A stretch of 64,000 nucleotides of DNA from Pullulanibacillus sp. KACC 23026 (GCF_029094525.1 NZ_CP119107.1:1240001-1304000); one strand, 5' to 3'; numbered from the stretch's first letter, positions 37,639 through 47,824 are shown. The notes: a model not told the origin generated them from the sequence alone. Made by a program: numbers and translations.

Positions 37639-38424
37639 ATGTGGGTATGGGAAACCAAATTACAGCCAAAGGGAGTCGTTGTCATGGTTCATGGTGCAGG
37701 GGAGCACCATGGGCGTTACCATTGGCTGCGGAAAAAATGGTTAGATGAAGGGTTTCATGTTGTCATGGGGGATTTGCCCGGGCAAGGGAGATCTCCAAAA
37801 AATAGAGGACATGTTGATTCATTTGATGAATATATTGATGCAGTAAAGAGCTGGTACGAGTGTGCCGAGCAGTTCGGTTTACCGATCCTCTTATTAGGCC
37901 ATAGTCTTGGCGGCCTTTCTGTTATCCGGACACTAGAAGAGACGGCCATTCACCCTGATTTGGTGATTCTTTCATCACCGTGCCTCGGACTTGTCGTTCC
38001 GCCTCCTGAGTGGGTCAAACGAGTCCTTCATCCTGTTAATCGTTTTCTGCCTACGATTAAGGTACCGATTAAGCGGTCGGGTGAAAATATTTTAGCCACT
38101 CGTAATGAGGACGTCTTAAAGCAGGATGCGAACGACCCCTTGATTGTGAAACGCATTTCTGTCAGATGGTATTTTGAGCTGGATCAAGCGATGAAGGAAG
38201 CCACTAATCGAATTCACCGCTTCCCTAATGTCCCAACGATTATATTGCAAGCAGGAGCGGACCGAATTGTTGATAAGCATGCGGTTTATCGATGGTTTAG
38301 ACAACTGCCGGTAGCGAACAAACACTATAAAGAATGGAAAGACTTTTACCATGAAGTCTTTAATGAACCAGAGCGTGAGACTGTTTTTCTATTTTTAACC
38401 AGGCGGATTAAAGCTTTTATCTAA
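37639..38424 (+). CDS. ytpA: YtpA, alpha/beta hydrolase (lysophospholipase-like)
   Basis: 261 residues. VVVMVHGAGEHHGRYHWL holds the oxyanion-hole region and LLLGHSLGGLSVIR the nucleophile elbow (Gly-His-Ser-Leu-Gly); a C-terminal His near KDFYHEVFNEPE completes the triad. B. subtilis YtpA is the phospholipase-like enzyme linked to bacilysocin formation. GAGGTGG precedes ATG 37639. ytpB follows after 81 bp, as in B. subtilis. Confidence 0.9.
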   Translation: MWVWETKLQPKGVVVMVHGAGEHHGRYHWLRKKWLDEGFHVVMGDLPGQGRSPKNRGHVDSFDEYIDAVKSWYECAEQFGLPILLLGHSLGGLSVIRTLEETAIHPDLVILSSPCLGLVVPPPEWVKRVLHPVNRFLPTIKVPIKRSGENILATRNEDVLKQDANDPLIVKRISVRWYFELDQAMKEATNRIHRFPNVPTIILQAGADRIVDKHAVYRWFRQLPVANKHYKEWKDFYHEVFNEPERETVFLFLTRRIKAFI

Positions 38425-38505
38425 TGTTGTAGAAGGTAGAGGCTTTCATCTGACCCTTATATTCGATAGGACAGGTTCAATTTTTCATAGATAAGAGGTG
38501 CTTCC

Positions 38506-39570
38506 ATGAAGATTCCAAAACGGCCTTTGGGGTTGATGACGAAAATCTACCGTCATGTGTTGCCGAAAGTCCATCAAAAATTGAACTACTGGAAGGAGCG
38601 CGCATTAGCGATCCCGGATCAAGAATTGAGAAATCAAGCTTTGTCCAGCATTCGTGGAAAGACATTTCACTGTGAAGGCGGCGGCATTTACAGCCTCTTA
38701 GCCAAAGAAAATTTGGACGATGCGGTATCCTTTATTGTTGCCTATCAAACCATCAGCGACTATCTCGATAATTTGTGTGATCGAAGCACATCACTTGATC
38801 CGAATGATTTTCGAGCATTACATGAATCGATGCATCATGCCTTGACTCCTGGTGCTCCAGTCAGCGACTATTATCGATTCCGTAAAGAACGGGAAGACGG
38901 TGGGTATTTAGCAGAACTTGTAAAGACGTGTCAGCATCAATTAGGTAAAATTCAGGATCTGAAAGTGATCCAGCCTGCCTTGTGGGAGCTCGAAGGCTAT
39001 TACAGTGACTTACAAGTACATAAACACGTTAAACAAGATGAGCGTGTGCCCCGTCTGCAAGAATGGTTTAAATATCATCAATCGAGGCTTCCTGAAATGA
39101 CCTGGTATGAGTTTTCGGCTTGTTCGGGGTCAACGCTTGGAATTTTTTGTATCGTCTCTTATGGTCTGGCACAAATAAAAATGGACGAACTTGTCCATCA
39201 GTTAAAAGACGGTTATTTTCCTTGGGTACAAGGTCTGCATATTTTGCTTGATTATTTTGTGGATCAAGATGAAGATAAGCAGGGCGGCGATTTAAATTTT
39301 TGTTTTTATTATGAAGACGAAGCGACCATGATCGAACGCTTTCATCATTTTATTGAGCAGTCCGATATAAGCATTGCTAAATTGCCTGATAAGAATTTTC
39401 ACCGAATGATTAATCGCGGGCTGTTGGGGATTTATCTCGCGGATCAAAAGGTAAAAGCTCAGAAAAATGTCCGCTCGCTAGCACGGAAGATCATTAGTCA
39501 AGCCGGTGGATCCGGTCTGTTCTTCTTTGTGAATGGATGGCTGTATCGGCGTCTAAAACCGGGGATATAA
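38506..39570 (+). CDS. ytpB: YtpB, tetraprenyl-beta-curcumene synthase
   Basis: 354 residues, DUF2600 family of large terpene synthases. FIVAYQTISDYLDNLCDRST carries the conserved Asp-rich segment (DYLDxLCDR); the C-terminal part has FCFYYEDEATMIERFHHF. In B. subtilis the enzyme cyclises C35 prenyl diphosphate to tetraprenyl-beta-curcumene, leading to sesquarterpenes found in spores. AAGAGGTG precedes ATG 38506. Confidence 0.92.
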   Translation: MKIPKRPLGLMTKIYRHVLPKVHQKLNYWKERALAIPDQELRNQALSSIRGKTFHCEGGGIYSLLAKENLDDAVSFIVAYQTISDYLDNLCDRSTSLDPNDFRALHESMHHALTPGAPVSDYYRFRKEREDGGYLAELVKTCQHQLGKIQDLKVIQPALWELEGYYSDLQVHKHVKQDERVPRLQEWFKYHQSRLPEMTWYEFSACSGSTLGIFCIVSYGLAQIKMDELVHQLKDGYFPWVQGLHILLDYFVDQDEDKQGGDLNFCFYYEDEATMIERFHHFIEQSDISIAKLPDKNFHRMINRGLLGIYLADQKVKAQKNVRSLARKIISQAGGSGLFFFVNGWLYRRLKPGI

Positions 39571-39629
39571 TCTAAACTGTGTCAGCAAAATCCGTTACAT
39601 GAGGGAAAGGCGATTTGTTTATTTAAATA

Positions 39630-39677
39630 AAGAAGAGACCAAGTCCATTAATTAATGGTTGACTTGGTCTCTTTTTT
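39630..39677. terminator. Bidirectional terminator ytpB/mnmM
   Basis: AAGAGACCAAGTC pairs with GACTTGGTCTCTT; T-tract on the plus side, A-tract on the left. It overlaps the end of the minus-strand mnmM. Confidence 0.88.
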
Positions 39678-40230
39678 CTATGGCAATGACATAGGGAGGG
39701 TGATTCGCTTGATTCAACATGCCTATTTTTTGTGCGGTAAAGCGTTTCTGGTCAAGGGTTGCCGCCCATTGTTCCAGTTGTTCTGCTTCAAGGGCGCCTT
39801 CAGGATGACCGGGGTACAGGACAAGAATAAGCAGGCCACCAGGCTTTAATGCAGAAAGAAAGCTTATGCATGCCTCTTTCGTTGTGTCAAAGCGGGTGAC
39901 GATATGCTTGTCTCCACCGGGCAGGTAACCAAGATTAAATAGGACAAGGTCGAGCGGTTCTTGTGGTAAGTGATTGAGAGCCAGATGATGGCTATCGTGA
40001 ACAAGTGTAACACGTTGGCTGAGCTTTGCTTCCTCGAGACGTTTCGACGTCTGCTGAATGGCCTGCTCTTGAATGTCAAAGGCAACTACTCGGCCTGTTG
40101 GTCCAACTAGCTCTGCCAGCCATAGGGTGTCGTGCCCATTGCCAGCTGTCGCATCAACCACAAGCCCACCAGAAATCATTCGTTCAGATGCGAGTTGTTT
40201 GGCAACCTGAACCGCTGTTCTTAATGTCAC
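39652..40230 (-). CDS. mnmM: MnmM (YtqB), tRNA wobble-uridine methyltransferase
   Basis: 192 residues. Rossmann methyltransferase with SAM motif VVDATAGNGHDTLWLAEL (about residues 24-41) and FNLGYLPGGDKHI. YtqB of B. subtilis is MnmM, which methylates 5-aminomethyl-2-thiouridine at tRNA position 34, completing mnm5s2U. The start codon overlaps the stop of mnmL by 4 bp, so the two are translationally coupled. Confidence 0.92.
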   Translation of the reverse strand: MTLRTAVQVAKQLASERMISGGLVVDATAGNGHDTLWLAELVGPTGRVVAFDIQEQAIQQTSKRLEEAKLSQRVTLVHDSHHLALNHLPQEPLDLVLFNLGYLPGGDKHIVTRFDTTKEACISFLSALKPGGLLILVLYPGHPEGALEAEQLEQWAATLDQKRFTAQKIGMLNQANHPPYVIAIEKRDQVNH

Positions 40231-41183
40231 TGCGCCAGCTCCTGAACCGGTTGATAATATTTTCCTTGCCAGCTGTTTCGTTTAGCAAGTTCCGCATCAA
40301 TCGCATTCAGCACTTCCCATTTCTTTAAACTCCACATTGGTCCAATTAGAAGATCGGGCGGGCCGTCACCAGTCAAACGGTGAATAGTCATATCTGGCGG
40401 CAATATTTCGAGCTGATCGGCGACAAGTTTAATATAGGTCTCAAAATCAAGCAGTTCCACTAAGCCTTTTTCATATTGCTTGACCATCGCCGTCTTTTTC
40501 AATAGATGCAATAAATGAATCTTAATGCCTTGAACATCTAATTCCGCTACTTTTTTGGCTGTTTCTAGCATCATCTCAGGGGTTTCCTGAGGCAAACCGT
40601 TAATTATATGGGTGCACACATTAATGTTACGTGCTCGGAGCTTTTCCACGGCGTCCACAAAGCATTGATAATCATGAGCGCGATTGATTAAGATACCCGT
40701 TTGATCGTGTGCCGATTGAAGACCGAGCTCAACCCATAGATAAGTCCGTTCGTTCAGCTCAGCAAGATAATCCAGCACATCATCCGGCAAGCAATCAGGG
40801 CGTGTAGCAATAGATAAGCCGACAACCCCCTCCTGTTCGAGAATGACCTCGTAGCGCTCTCGCAGGACTTCTACAGGTGCATAGGTGTTAGAAAAAGCTT
40901 GGAAATAGCCGATGTATTTCCCGGTTTTCCACTTTTCATGCAGTTGATTTTTAATCGTATTGAATTGTGTCACAAGATCATCACGTCTGTCTCCGGCAAA
41001 GTCACCAGATCCTTTTTGACTGCAGAAGGTGCAACCGCCATGGGCAACCTTCCCGTCACGGTTCGGGCAATCAAAACCACCGTCTAATGGAACTTTAAAG
41101 ATCTTTTCACCGAATTTATTTTTCAAAAAAGTATTCCATGAATAATAGCGCTTTTGGTCACCAAAGTGTTTTGGAATCGTCAT
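40227..41183 (-). CDS. mnmL: MnmL (YtqA), radical SAM protein
   Basis: The start at 41183 (MTIPKHFGDQKRYYSWN) is preferred: AAAGG lies 9 bp upstream, whereas a longer frame to 41210 has none. 318 residues. The iron-sulfur cluster cysteines occur as CPNRDGKVAHGGCTFC (CX11CX2C), typical of the TIGR01212 family. B. subtilis YtqA (MnmL) acts on the tRNA wobble uridine just before MnmM; the adjacent gene supports this. A promoter and stem-loop lie upstream on the minus strand. Confidence 0.9.
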   Translation of the reverse strand: MTIPKHFGDQKRYYSWNTFLKNKFGEKIFKVPLDGGFDCPNRDGKVAHGGCTFCSQKGSGDFAGDRRDDLVTQFNTIKNQLHEKWKTGKYIGYFQAFSNTYAPVEVLRERYEVILEQEGVVGLSIATRPDCLPDDVLDYLAELNERTYLWVELGLQSAHDQTGILINRAHDYQCFVDAVEKLRARNINVCTHIINGLPQETPEMMLETAKKVAELDVQGIKIHLLHLLKKTAMVKQYEKGLVELLDFETYIKLVADQLEILPPDMTIHRLTGDGPPDLLIGPMWSLKKWEVLNAIDAELAKRNSWQGKYYQPVQELAQ

Positions 41184-41287
41184 AAGCCTCAGCCTTTCGT
41201 TCTTAAACATCTATCACAGATTTTGTCGTTTTTCTTTCGATTAGATGATAACCTTGCCAGTTGTTCAGATGCGATTAATTCCCAATT

Positions 41288-41312
41288 AAAAAACCTCTAA
41301 TGTGAGAGGTTT
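41288..41312 (-). terminator. Stem-loop with T-tract in the mnmL leader
   Basis: On the minus strand AAACCTCT pairs with AGAGGTTT around CACATT, followed by TTTT. It lies about 105 bp before the mnmL start and 19 bp after a TACAAT box (minus strand, 41331-41336; TTTCTT at 41354-41359, 17-bp spacer). Very short terminated transcripts would result, so it may instead be a 5' protective hairpin. Confidence 0.5.
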
Positions 41313-41429
41313 AAGGGCAGATCTGTTCCCATTGTAGCACGGTTAGAAATGATAAGAAAGGAAGAGCCATCAGGTAAGTTTTAGTGGGAGGGCGGTTCAT
41401 ATTTAAAATTCTGACTATCGGAAATGGAA

Positions 41430-41458
41430 TTGTCACGGAAAATAATAAAGGTTACACT
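41430..41458 (+). promoter_or_regulatory. Promoter of the MFS gene
   Basis: TTGTCA (41430-41435), 17-bp spacer, TACACT (41453-41458). Confidence 0.6.
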
Positions 41459-41543
41459 GATTTTGGTTTAAGCGGGAACTACCTTAAGGGAAGGTGCTGC
41501 TTTGAGCAGATTCTGCTTTAAGGAAGTGGAATGGAGTGACGAC

Positions 41544-42767
41544 ATGCCTAGAAATAATTGGTTATTAATCATTGGGATGGCTGTGAATATTACGGGTTCG
41601 TCCATTATTTGGCCGTTAAATACGATTTTTATTCATGACCATTTGGGAGCCAGTTTAACATTTTCAGGATTTTTATTAATGCTCTATAATGCAGCAGGTA
41701 TATTGGGGAATCTTGTCGGCGGCTCTCTTTATGACCGGCTTGGCGGATATAAAGTGGTGCTGGTTGGCGCTGCGATATCGTGTTTAGCGACATTTCTATT
41801 GACCGCCTTTCACAGCTTGTATCCATACGCGATCTTGTTAATCATCATCGGATTTGGCTCCAGTCTGATGTTTCCTGCTATGTACGCTATGGCTGGAGCG
41901 AACTGGCCGGAAGGGGGACGCCGCGCCTATAATTCCTTATACGTGGCTCAAAACCTCGGTGTAGCGATTGGCGCATCATTAGGCGGCTTTCTCGCCGCGA
42001 TTTCCTTTACATTGAGCTTTTTTGTCAATGCTGTGCTCTATCTTCTATTTTTGGCCTTAGTTTTTGTCTGCTATCGCGGCATGGATCGTCACTCAAAGGA
42101 AAAGGACGTCCATATTTCGAATGTGTTTGATCAAAAGAAGCAAAGAATTAAGCAAAAAGCCCCTTTTTATGCTTTGATGTGGGTCAGCGTTGCCTTTTTC
42201 TTAAGCTGGATTGCCTATGTTCAGTGGCAGTCAACAATAGCTTCTTATACACAGCAGCTTGGCTTGTCGTTAAACCGCTACAGTTTGTTGTGGACCTTAA
42301 ATGGATTGATTATTGTGATTGGCCAGCCACTCCTTAAGCAAGTAACCAAGCGAATTCATTCACTCAAAATACAGATGGCGATCGGAATTTGTTTATTTGT
42401 CTCCTCCTACCTTATATTATTGAGAGTCCAACATTTCCAAGGCTTTGCCATTGCGATGATGGTCTTAACATTGGGAGAAATGTTTGTCTGGCCAGCCGTT
42501 CCAACGATTGCCAATGAGCTTGCTCCGAAAAGCAGAATCGGTTTTTACCAAGGGTTCGTCAATAGTACGGCCACCGCCGGACGCATGGTGGGTCCGCTCG
42601 TTGGCGGCTTGATTGTTGACCAGGCCTCGATTCATCTCTTATTTCTAGCTCTTATTTTGCTTTATATTGTCGCAGGCCTGATTGCTTATTTTTACGATTT
42701 TCCTCTCTATCTTGAAAAGAAGAGGGCAAAATCGGAAACAAAAGCCTTTAATCTTAGAAATACTTGA
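41544..42767 (+). CDS. yttB: Major facilitator superfamily transporter (YttB-like)
   Basis: ATG 41544 is chosen because the first helix begins directly (MPRNNWLLIIGMAVNITGSS); 407 residues with about 12 membrane helices. The loop motif GGSLYDRLGGYKVVLVG between helices 2 and 3 is the MFS signature. YttB in B. subtilis is an uncharacterised MFS protein next to leuS; the neighbourhood supports the symbol, but the substrate is unknown. The leuS promoter overlaps the stop codon. Confidence 0.82.
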   Translation: MPRNNWLLIIGMAVNITGSSIIWPLNTIFIHDHLGASLTFSGFLLMLYNAAGILGNLVGGSLYDRLGGYKVVLVGAAISCLATFLLTAFHSLYPYAILLIIIGFGSSLMFPAMYAMAGANWPEGGRRAYNSLYVAQNLGVAIGASLGGFLAAISFTLSFFVNAVLYLLFLALVFVCYRGMDRHSKEKDVHISNVFDQKKQRIKQKAPFYALMWVSVAFFLSWIAYVQWQSTIASYTQQLGLSLNRYSLLWTLNGLIIVIGQPLLKQVTKRIHSLKIQMAIGICLFVSSYLILLRVQHFQGFAIAMMVLTLGEMFVWPAVPTIANELAPKSRIGFYQGFVNSTATAGRMVGPLVGGLIVDQASIHLLFLALILLYIVAGLIAYFYDFPLYLEKKRAKSETKAFNLRNT

Positions 42768-43086
42768 CAAAAATCGATTTTTTTTAATAAAATGTTAAAA
42801 ACTAATGATTATAAAAACATTGAAGAGGACTAGTAACTTATTAAGGTCATTAATAGAGACCCCTCTATGTTAGAGAGTTGATGGTTGGTGCAAATCAACA
42901 TGACAGATAAGTGAACTCCCCTCCTAAGTTGCGGCCCTGAAAAAAGAATTTGACTAGGGGTCGCCGTCAGCCGCGTTACGGTATTCAAGCGGGTGTCAAT
43001 TATGACGCCAATTTCGGGTGGTACCGCGGGAATTTGTGAAAGCATCTCTCGTCCCTTACAAGTTGTTTGGGGCGGGAGATTTTTTT
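42764..43086 (+). promoter_or_regulatory. Leu-specific T-box leader of leuS with promoter and terminator
   Basis: Promoter TTGACA (42764-42769) with TAAAAT (42788-42793). The leader has the stem I pieces AGAGAGTTGATGGTTGGTGC, a likely specifier CTC (Leu, 42916-42918) in GAACTCC, and the T-box core GGTGGTACCGCGG (43017-43029). The terminator ATCTCTCGTCCC/GGGCGGGAGAT plus T7 ends at 43086. Uncharged tRNA-Leu would pair with both sites and favour read-through. Confidence 0.95.
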
Positions 43087-43216
43087 ATTTCTACAGCCGC
43101 TAGAAAAAAAGACTTATCTCTATGCTTTTAAAAGTGGAAAGAATGGGTCGATACTAGAGGGTGGAACTAGGTAACTAGGTATGGATGTCAATAGAGATGG
43201 CAAAGGGGGATTTACC

Positions 43217-45637
43217 ATGAGCTTTAATCACAGAGAGATTGAAAAGAAATGGCAGCATTATTGGGAGTCGAATAAGACTTTTAAAACGGACAGTGTTTCG
43301 GACAAAGAAAAATACTATGCCTTGGACATGTTTCCTTATCCTTCAGGAGCGGGACTTCATGTTGGACACCCTGAAGGTTATACTGCAACCGATATCTTGG
43401 CTCGTTTAAAAAGAATGCAGGGCTATGAAGTTCTTCACACAATGGGCTGGGATGCGTTTGGTTTGCCAGCAGAGCAATATGCATTAGATACCGGTAACGA
43501 CCCAGCAGAATTCACCGCGAAAAATATCGCCACCTTTAAACGTCAAATTCAAGAGCTCGGTTTCTCTTATGATTGGGATCGTGAACTTAATACAACTGAT
43601 CCAAATTATTATAAATGGACACAGTGGATCTTCTTGCAATTGTATAAAAAAGGGCTCGCCTATATCGATGAGGTGCCTGTCAACTGGTGTCCGGCTCTCG
43701 GAACCGTTTTAGCTAATGAAGAAGTGATTGATGGAAAAAGTGAGCGCGGCGGACATCCGGTAATCCGTAAACCAATGCGTCAGTGGATGCTGAAAATTAC
43801 TGCCTATGCGGACCGCTTGATTGAAGATTTAGAAGAAGTCGATTGGCCGGAAAGCATCAAGGAAATGCAGCGGAATTGGATCGGCCGCTCTGAAGGGGCA
43901 GAGGTTAACTTTGAAATTGACGGTCATGAAGATGCCTTCATCACAGTGTTTACGACGCGCCCTGATACGCTTTATGGAGCTACCTATGCTGTACTAGCCC
44001 CTGAACATAAATTAGTGGATCAAATCACGACAGCGGAACAGCGTCAGGCTGTTGAAGAATATCGAACTCAGGTAGCGAGCAAGAGCGATTTAGAGCGGAC
44101 AGAGCTTTCAAAAGAAAAGACAGGTGTTTTTACAGGAGCTTATGCGGTTAACCCTGTTAACGGTGAAAAATTGCCGATCTGGATCGCGGATTACGTCCTT
44201 ATCACATACGGATCAGGGGCGATCATGGCGGTACCGGCTCATGATGAACGTGACTTTGAATTTGCTCAAAAATTCGGCTTGAAAATTGTACCGGTTGTGG
44301 AAGGCGGAGATGTCACGAAAGAAGCCTTCACTGGAGACGGTCCACATATTAATTCAGGCTTCCTTAATGACTTAAATAAGGCTGAGGCAATTGCAAAAAT
44401 TATCGATTGGTTAGAAGAAAAGGGCATTGGAACTCGTAAAGTGACTTACCGTTTGCGTGATTGGCTCTTCAGCCGCCAGCGTTATTGGGGTGAGCCGATT
44501 CCAATTATCCATATGGAAGATGGCGAGATGGTACCTGTTCCTGAGGAAGAGCTCCCGTTAATGTTGCCAAAAACAAGTGAAATTCGTCCGTCTGGTACCG
44601 GTGAATCACCACTTGCGAACATTAAAGACTGGGTGGAAGTAGTCGATCCTGAAACAGGGAAGAAAGGGCGCCGCGAAACCAACACCATGCCTCAATGGGC
44701 GGGAAGCTGCTGGTACTATTTGCGCTTTATTGATCCACATAACGATCAGGCAATTGGTGACCCTGAACTTCTTAAAAAATGGCTTCCTGTTGATGTGTAT
44801 ATTGGCGGTGCTGAGCATGCCGTTCTTCACCTTTTATACGCGCGTTTCTGGCATAAAGTTTTATATGATCTAGGAATCGTACCAACGAAGGAACCGTTCC
44901 AAAAGTTGTTCAACCAAGGAATGATCTTGGGCTCTAACAATGAGAAAATGAGTAAATCAAAAGGAAACGTTGTGAATCCGGATGAGATTGTTCGAACTCA
45001 TGGTGCTGACACGTTAAGAGTGTATGAAATGTTCATGGGTCCTCTTGATGCCTCAATCGCTTGGTCCGAGGAAGGTTTGGATGGTTCACGCCGCTTCTTA
45101 GACCGTATATGGCGCTTGTTTGTAACTCAAGATCATCGCTTATCTGAGAAAGTTCAAGATAACGCATCACTTGAAGGACTCGAGCGTGTTTATCATCAAA
45201 CGGTGAAAAAGGTCACAGAGGATTACGAAAATCTTCATTTTAATACAGGGATTTCCCAATTAATGGTGTTTATTAATGAGTCATACAAACAAGACGTAAT
45301 TCCAAAGGTCTATGTGGAAGGCTTTGTGAAGCTTCTAGCGCCAATCGCTCCGCATCTTGCGGAAGAATTATGGGAGGTCCTTGGAAATGAAGCGCCAGTC
45401 AGCTTGAACAGCTGGCCAACCTACGATGAAAGCAAATTAACCGAATCCCAGGTTGAAATCGTGCTCCAAATCAACGGAAAAGTCCGCAACAAGGCAACCG
45501 TTCCAACCGACATGAACAAAGAAGAACTCGAAAAACTAGCCTTCAACGATGACATCATTAAAGAACAAACCGCAGGAAAGCACATCGTAAAAGTCATCGT
45601 CGTCCCAGGAAAACTAGTCAACATAGTCGCCAAATAA
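43217..45637 (+). CDS. leuS: LeuS, leucyl-tRNA synthetase
   Basis: ATG 43217 follows AAAGGGGG; 806 residues, normal for bacterial LeuRS. Class I motifs are [20 protein letters not shown] (HIGH region) and [17 protein letters not shown] (KMSKS, about residue 577). The editing domain ([19 protein letters not shown] and [15 protein letters not shown]) lies between. Controlled by the T-box. A strong terminator follows, then repeat array D. Confidence 0.98.
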   Translation: MSFNHREIEKKWQHYWESNKTFKTDSVSDKEKYYALDMFPYPSGAGLHVGHPEGYTATDILARLKRMQGYEVLHTMGWDAFGLPAEQYALDTGNDPAEFTAKNIATFKRQIQELGFSYDWDRELNTTDPNYYKWTQWIFLQLYKKGLAYIDEVPVNWCPALGTVLANEEVIDGKSERGGHPVIRKPMRQWMLKITAYADRLIEDLEEVDWPESIKEMQRNWIGRSEGAEVNFEIDGHEDAFITVFTTRPDTLYGATYAVLAPEHKLVDQITTAEQRQAVEEYRTQVASKSDLERTELSKEKTGVFTGAYAVNPVNGEKLPIWIADYVLITYGSGAIMAVPAHDERDFEFAQKFGLKIVPVVEGGDVTKEAFTGDGPHINSGFLNDLNKAEAIAKIIDWLEEKGIGTRKVTYRLRDWLFSRQRYWGEPIPIIHMEDGEMVPVPEEELPLMLPKTSEIRPSGTGESPLANIKDWVEVVDPETGKKGRRETNTMPQWAGSCWYYLRFIDPHNDQAIGDPELLKKWLPVDVYIGGAEHAVLHLLYARFWHKVLYDLGIVPTKEPFQKLFNQGMILGSNNEKMSKSKGNVVNPDEIVRTHGADTLRVYEMFMGPLDASIAWSEEGLDGSRRFLDRIWRLFVTQDHRLSEKVQDNASLEGLERVYHQTVKKVTEDYENLHFNTGISQLMVFINESYKQDVIPKVYVEGFVKLLAPIAPHLAEELWEVLGNEAPVSLNSWPTYDESKLTESQVEIVLQINGKVRNKATVPTDMNKEELEKLAFNDDIIKEQTAGKHIVKVIVVPGKLVNIVAK

Positions 45638-45654
45638 ACGAATAGATGACTAAA

Positions 45655-45694
45655 AACAAAGCAGGCCCCTTACAGCAAGGGGCCTGCTTTGTTT
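45655..45694 (+). terminator. leuS terminator
   Basis: AACAAAGCAGGCCCCTT pairs perfectly with AAGGGGCCTGCTTTGTT around ACAGC. Confidence 0.93.
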
Positions 45695-45711
45695 ACCAAT
45701 AACGTAAAGAA

Positions 45712-47175
45712 AGTAATCTAAGAAGCTGTGCCTCACTTCATGGGGCGGAGAGGAGAATCCTAAAAGGTTTGTGAAAAATCTGAGAAGGTCAGCCAACAAT
45801 CCAAGAAGGTTTGTCAAAGATCTAAGAAGCTGTGAAAAATATCCTAGAAGCTGTGCCTCACTTCATGGGGCGGAGAGGAGAATCCTAAAAGGTTTGTGAA
45901 AAATCCAAGAAGGTCAACCAACAATCCAAGAAGATTTGTCAAAGATCCCAGAAGGTGCACGGAAAATCCAAGAAGCTGTGCCTCATCCCATGAGGCGGAG
46001 AGGAAAATCCAAAAAGGTTTGTGAAAAATCCAAGAAGATCAACCAAAAATCCAAGAAGATTTGTCAAAGATCTAAGAAGGTCGGTGAAAAATCCAAGAAG
46101 CTGTGCCTCATCCCAAGGGGTGCGAGGAAAATCCTAAAAGGTTTGTGAAAAATCCGAGAAGGTCAACCAACAATCCAAGAAGGTTTGTCAAAGATCTAAG
46201 AAGGTGCGCGAAAAATCCTAGAAGCTGTGCCTCACTTCATGGGGCGGAGAGGAGAATCCTAAAAGGTTTGTGAAAAATCTGAGAAGGTCAGCCAACAATC
46301 CAAGAAGATTTGTCAAAGATCTAAGAAGGTGCGCGGAAAATCCAAGAAGCTGCGCCTCACCCCAAGGAGCGCGAGGAAAATCCTAAAAGGTTTGTGAAAA
46401 ATCCAAGAAGGTCAACCAAAAATCCAAGAAGATTTGTCAAAGATCCCAGAAGGTGCGCGAAAAATCCTAGAAGCTGCGCATCACCCCAAGGAGCGCGAGG
46501 AAAATCCTAAAAGGTTTGTGAAAAATCCGAGAAGGTCAACCAACAATCCAAGAAGGTTTGTCAAAGATCTAAGAAGGTCGGTGAAAAATCCAAGAAGCTG
46601 TGCCTCATCCCAAGGAGCGCGAGGAAAATCCAAAAAGGTTTGTGAAAAATCTGAGAAGGTCAGCCAACAATCCAAGAAGGTTTGTCAAATATCCCAGAAG
46701 GTCCGCGAAAAATCCCAGAAGCTGCGCCTCACCCCAAGGAGCGCGAGGAAAATCCAAAAAGGTTTGTGAAAAATCTGAGAAGGTCAGCCAACAATCCAAG
46801 AAGGTTTGTCAAAGATCTAAGAAGGTGCGCGAAAATTCCAAGAAAATGTGCCTCATCCCAAGGAGCGCGAGGAAAATCCAAAAAGGTTTGTGAAAAATCC
46901 AAGAAGGTCAACCAAAAATCCAAGAAGATTTGTCAAAGATCTAAGAAGGTGCGCGAAAAATCCAAGAAGCTGTGCCTCATCCTAAGGAGCGCGAGGAAAA
47001 TCCAAAAAGGTTTGTGAAAAATCCGAGAAGGTCAGCCAAAAATCCAAGAAGGTTTGTCAAATATCCCAGAAGGTGCGCGGAAAATCCTAGAAGATGCGCC
47101 TCATCCCAAGGAGCGCGAGGGAAATCCAAAAAGGTTTGTGAAAAATCCAAGAAGCTGTGCCTCATCCTAAGGCGT
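45712..47175. repeat. Repeat array D: 124-bp units with 21-bp subrepeats
   Basis: About twelve units, marked by GTGCCTCA-type segments near 45731, 45855, 45981, 46105, 46229, 46353, 46477, 46601, 46725, 46849, 46973 and 47097 (spacing 124-126). Each unit is four 21-bp subrepeats of type AATCCAAGAAGGTTTGTCAAA plus a 40-bp piece with CTCATCCCAAGGAGCGCGAG. The plus strand is purine-rich with regularly spaced A-tracts. Several frames stay open on both strands, but none has a credible start or is free of the repeat, so it is not taken as coding. Confidence 0.92.
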
Positions 47176-47272
47176 GCATTCTTGACATTCATGGGGTGAA
47201 AAAGACAAAATATAGGTTGAACCTTAGTGCGTTATAGAGTGGGTTTTATTTCAGATAAAGGAGTTGCTTTTT

Positions 47273-47584
47273 ATGACAGAAGTTAAAACGATTACGCCTC
47301 AAGAGCTTGAAGGGCGTTTAGAGTCCAGGGATCAGACGCTTCAAGTGGTTGATGTGCGTGAGGATGAAGAGGTTGAGGCGGGCATGATTCCGGAAGCGAT
47401 TCATATTCGTTTATCAGAAATTCCGGAGAGAATGGACGAGCTTGATCGAAGCCAACCTCTTGTTATGGTTTGCCGTTCTGGCGGTCGCAGTCAAAGAGCA
47501 GCGGAGTATCTTGCCTCTCAAGGATTTGATGTTTACAATATGGTTGGCGGTATGATGAACTGGACAGGCGAAGTTAGAAGTTAA
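47273..47584 (+). CDS. ytwF: YtwF, rhodanese-domain protein
   Basis: ATG 47273 follows AAGGAG; 103 residues. Rhodanese features: LQVVDVREDEEVEAGMIPEA and the active loop VCRSGGRSQRAAEYL, with the persulfide-forming Cys. ENRN-type C-terminus MVGGMMNWTGEV. It moves sulfur from a donor to an acceptor; partner unknown. Near leuS, as in B. subtilis. Confidence 0.9.
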   Translation: MTEVKTITPQELEGRLESRDQTLQVVDVREDEEVEAGMIPEAIHIRLSEIPERMDELDRSQPLVMVCRSGGRSQRAAEYLASQGFDVYNMVGGMMNWTGEVRS

Positions 47585-47602
47585 TCCAATAAGGCACATA
47601 AT

Positions 47603-47636
47603 AACGGCTGCTTAAGCAAATGGCAGTCGTTTTTCA
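47603..47636 (+). terminator. ytwF terminator
   Basis: AACGGCTGC pairs with GCAGTCGTT, followed by TTTTC. Confidence 0.75.
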
Positions 47637-47793
47637 TTTGAAAGCATCTATGGTGTGAAAAGGTTTTGAGCATGGGGGTATTTTTGTTATTGAATACCAT
47701 GACTTGAGACACTATGCCAAATTTCTCCTTACATAATTCGACTATTTTTTTAACAATTCCTAGTTTGTAACTATTAATTCTAAAGAAGTGTGA

Positions 47794-47799
47794 TAAAAT
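47794..47799 (+). promoter_or_regulatory. Extended -10 promoter upstream of murJ/ytgP
   Basis: TGA-TAAAAT at 47791-47799; the -35 region CTATTA is weak. The rest of the 47637-47899 gap holds a possible leader peptide and no other gene. Confidence 0.45.
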
Positions 47800-47824
47800 A
47801 CAAGAGATTTAGAGGAGTGAATTT

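Noticed and set aside
45936-47199. ORFs on both strands in array D (Lys/Arg/Pro-rich plus strand, Leu/Phe-rich minus strand)
   Set aside because: They are made only of the repeat, are open in several frames, and lack starts with ribosome binding sites.
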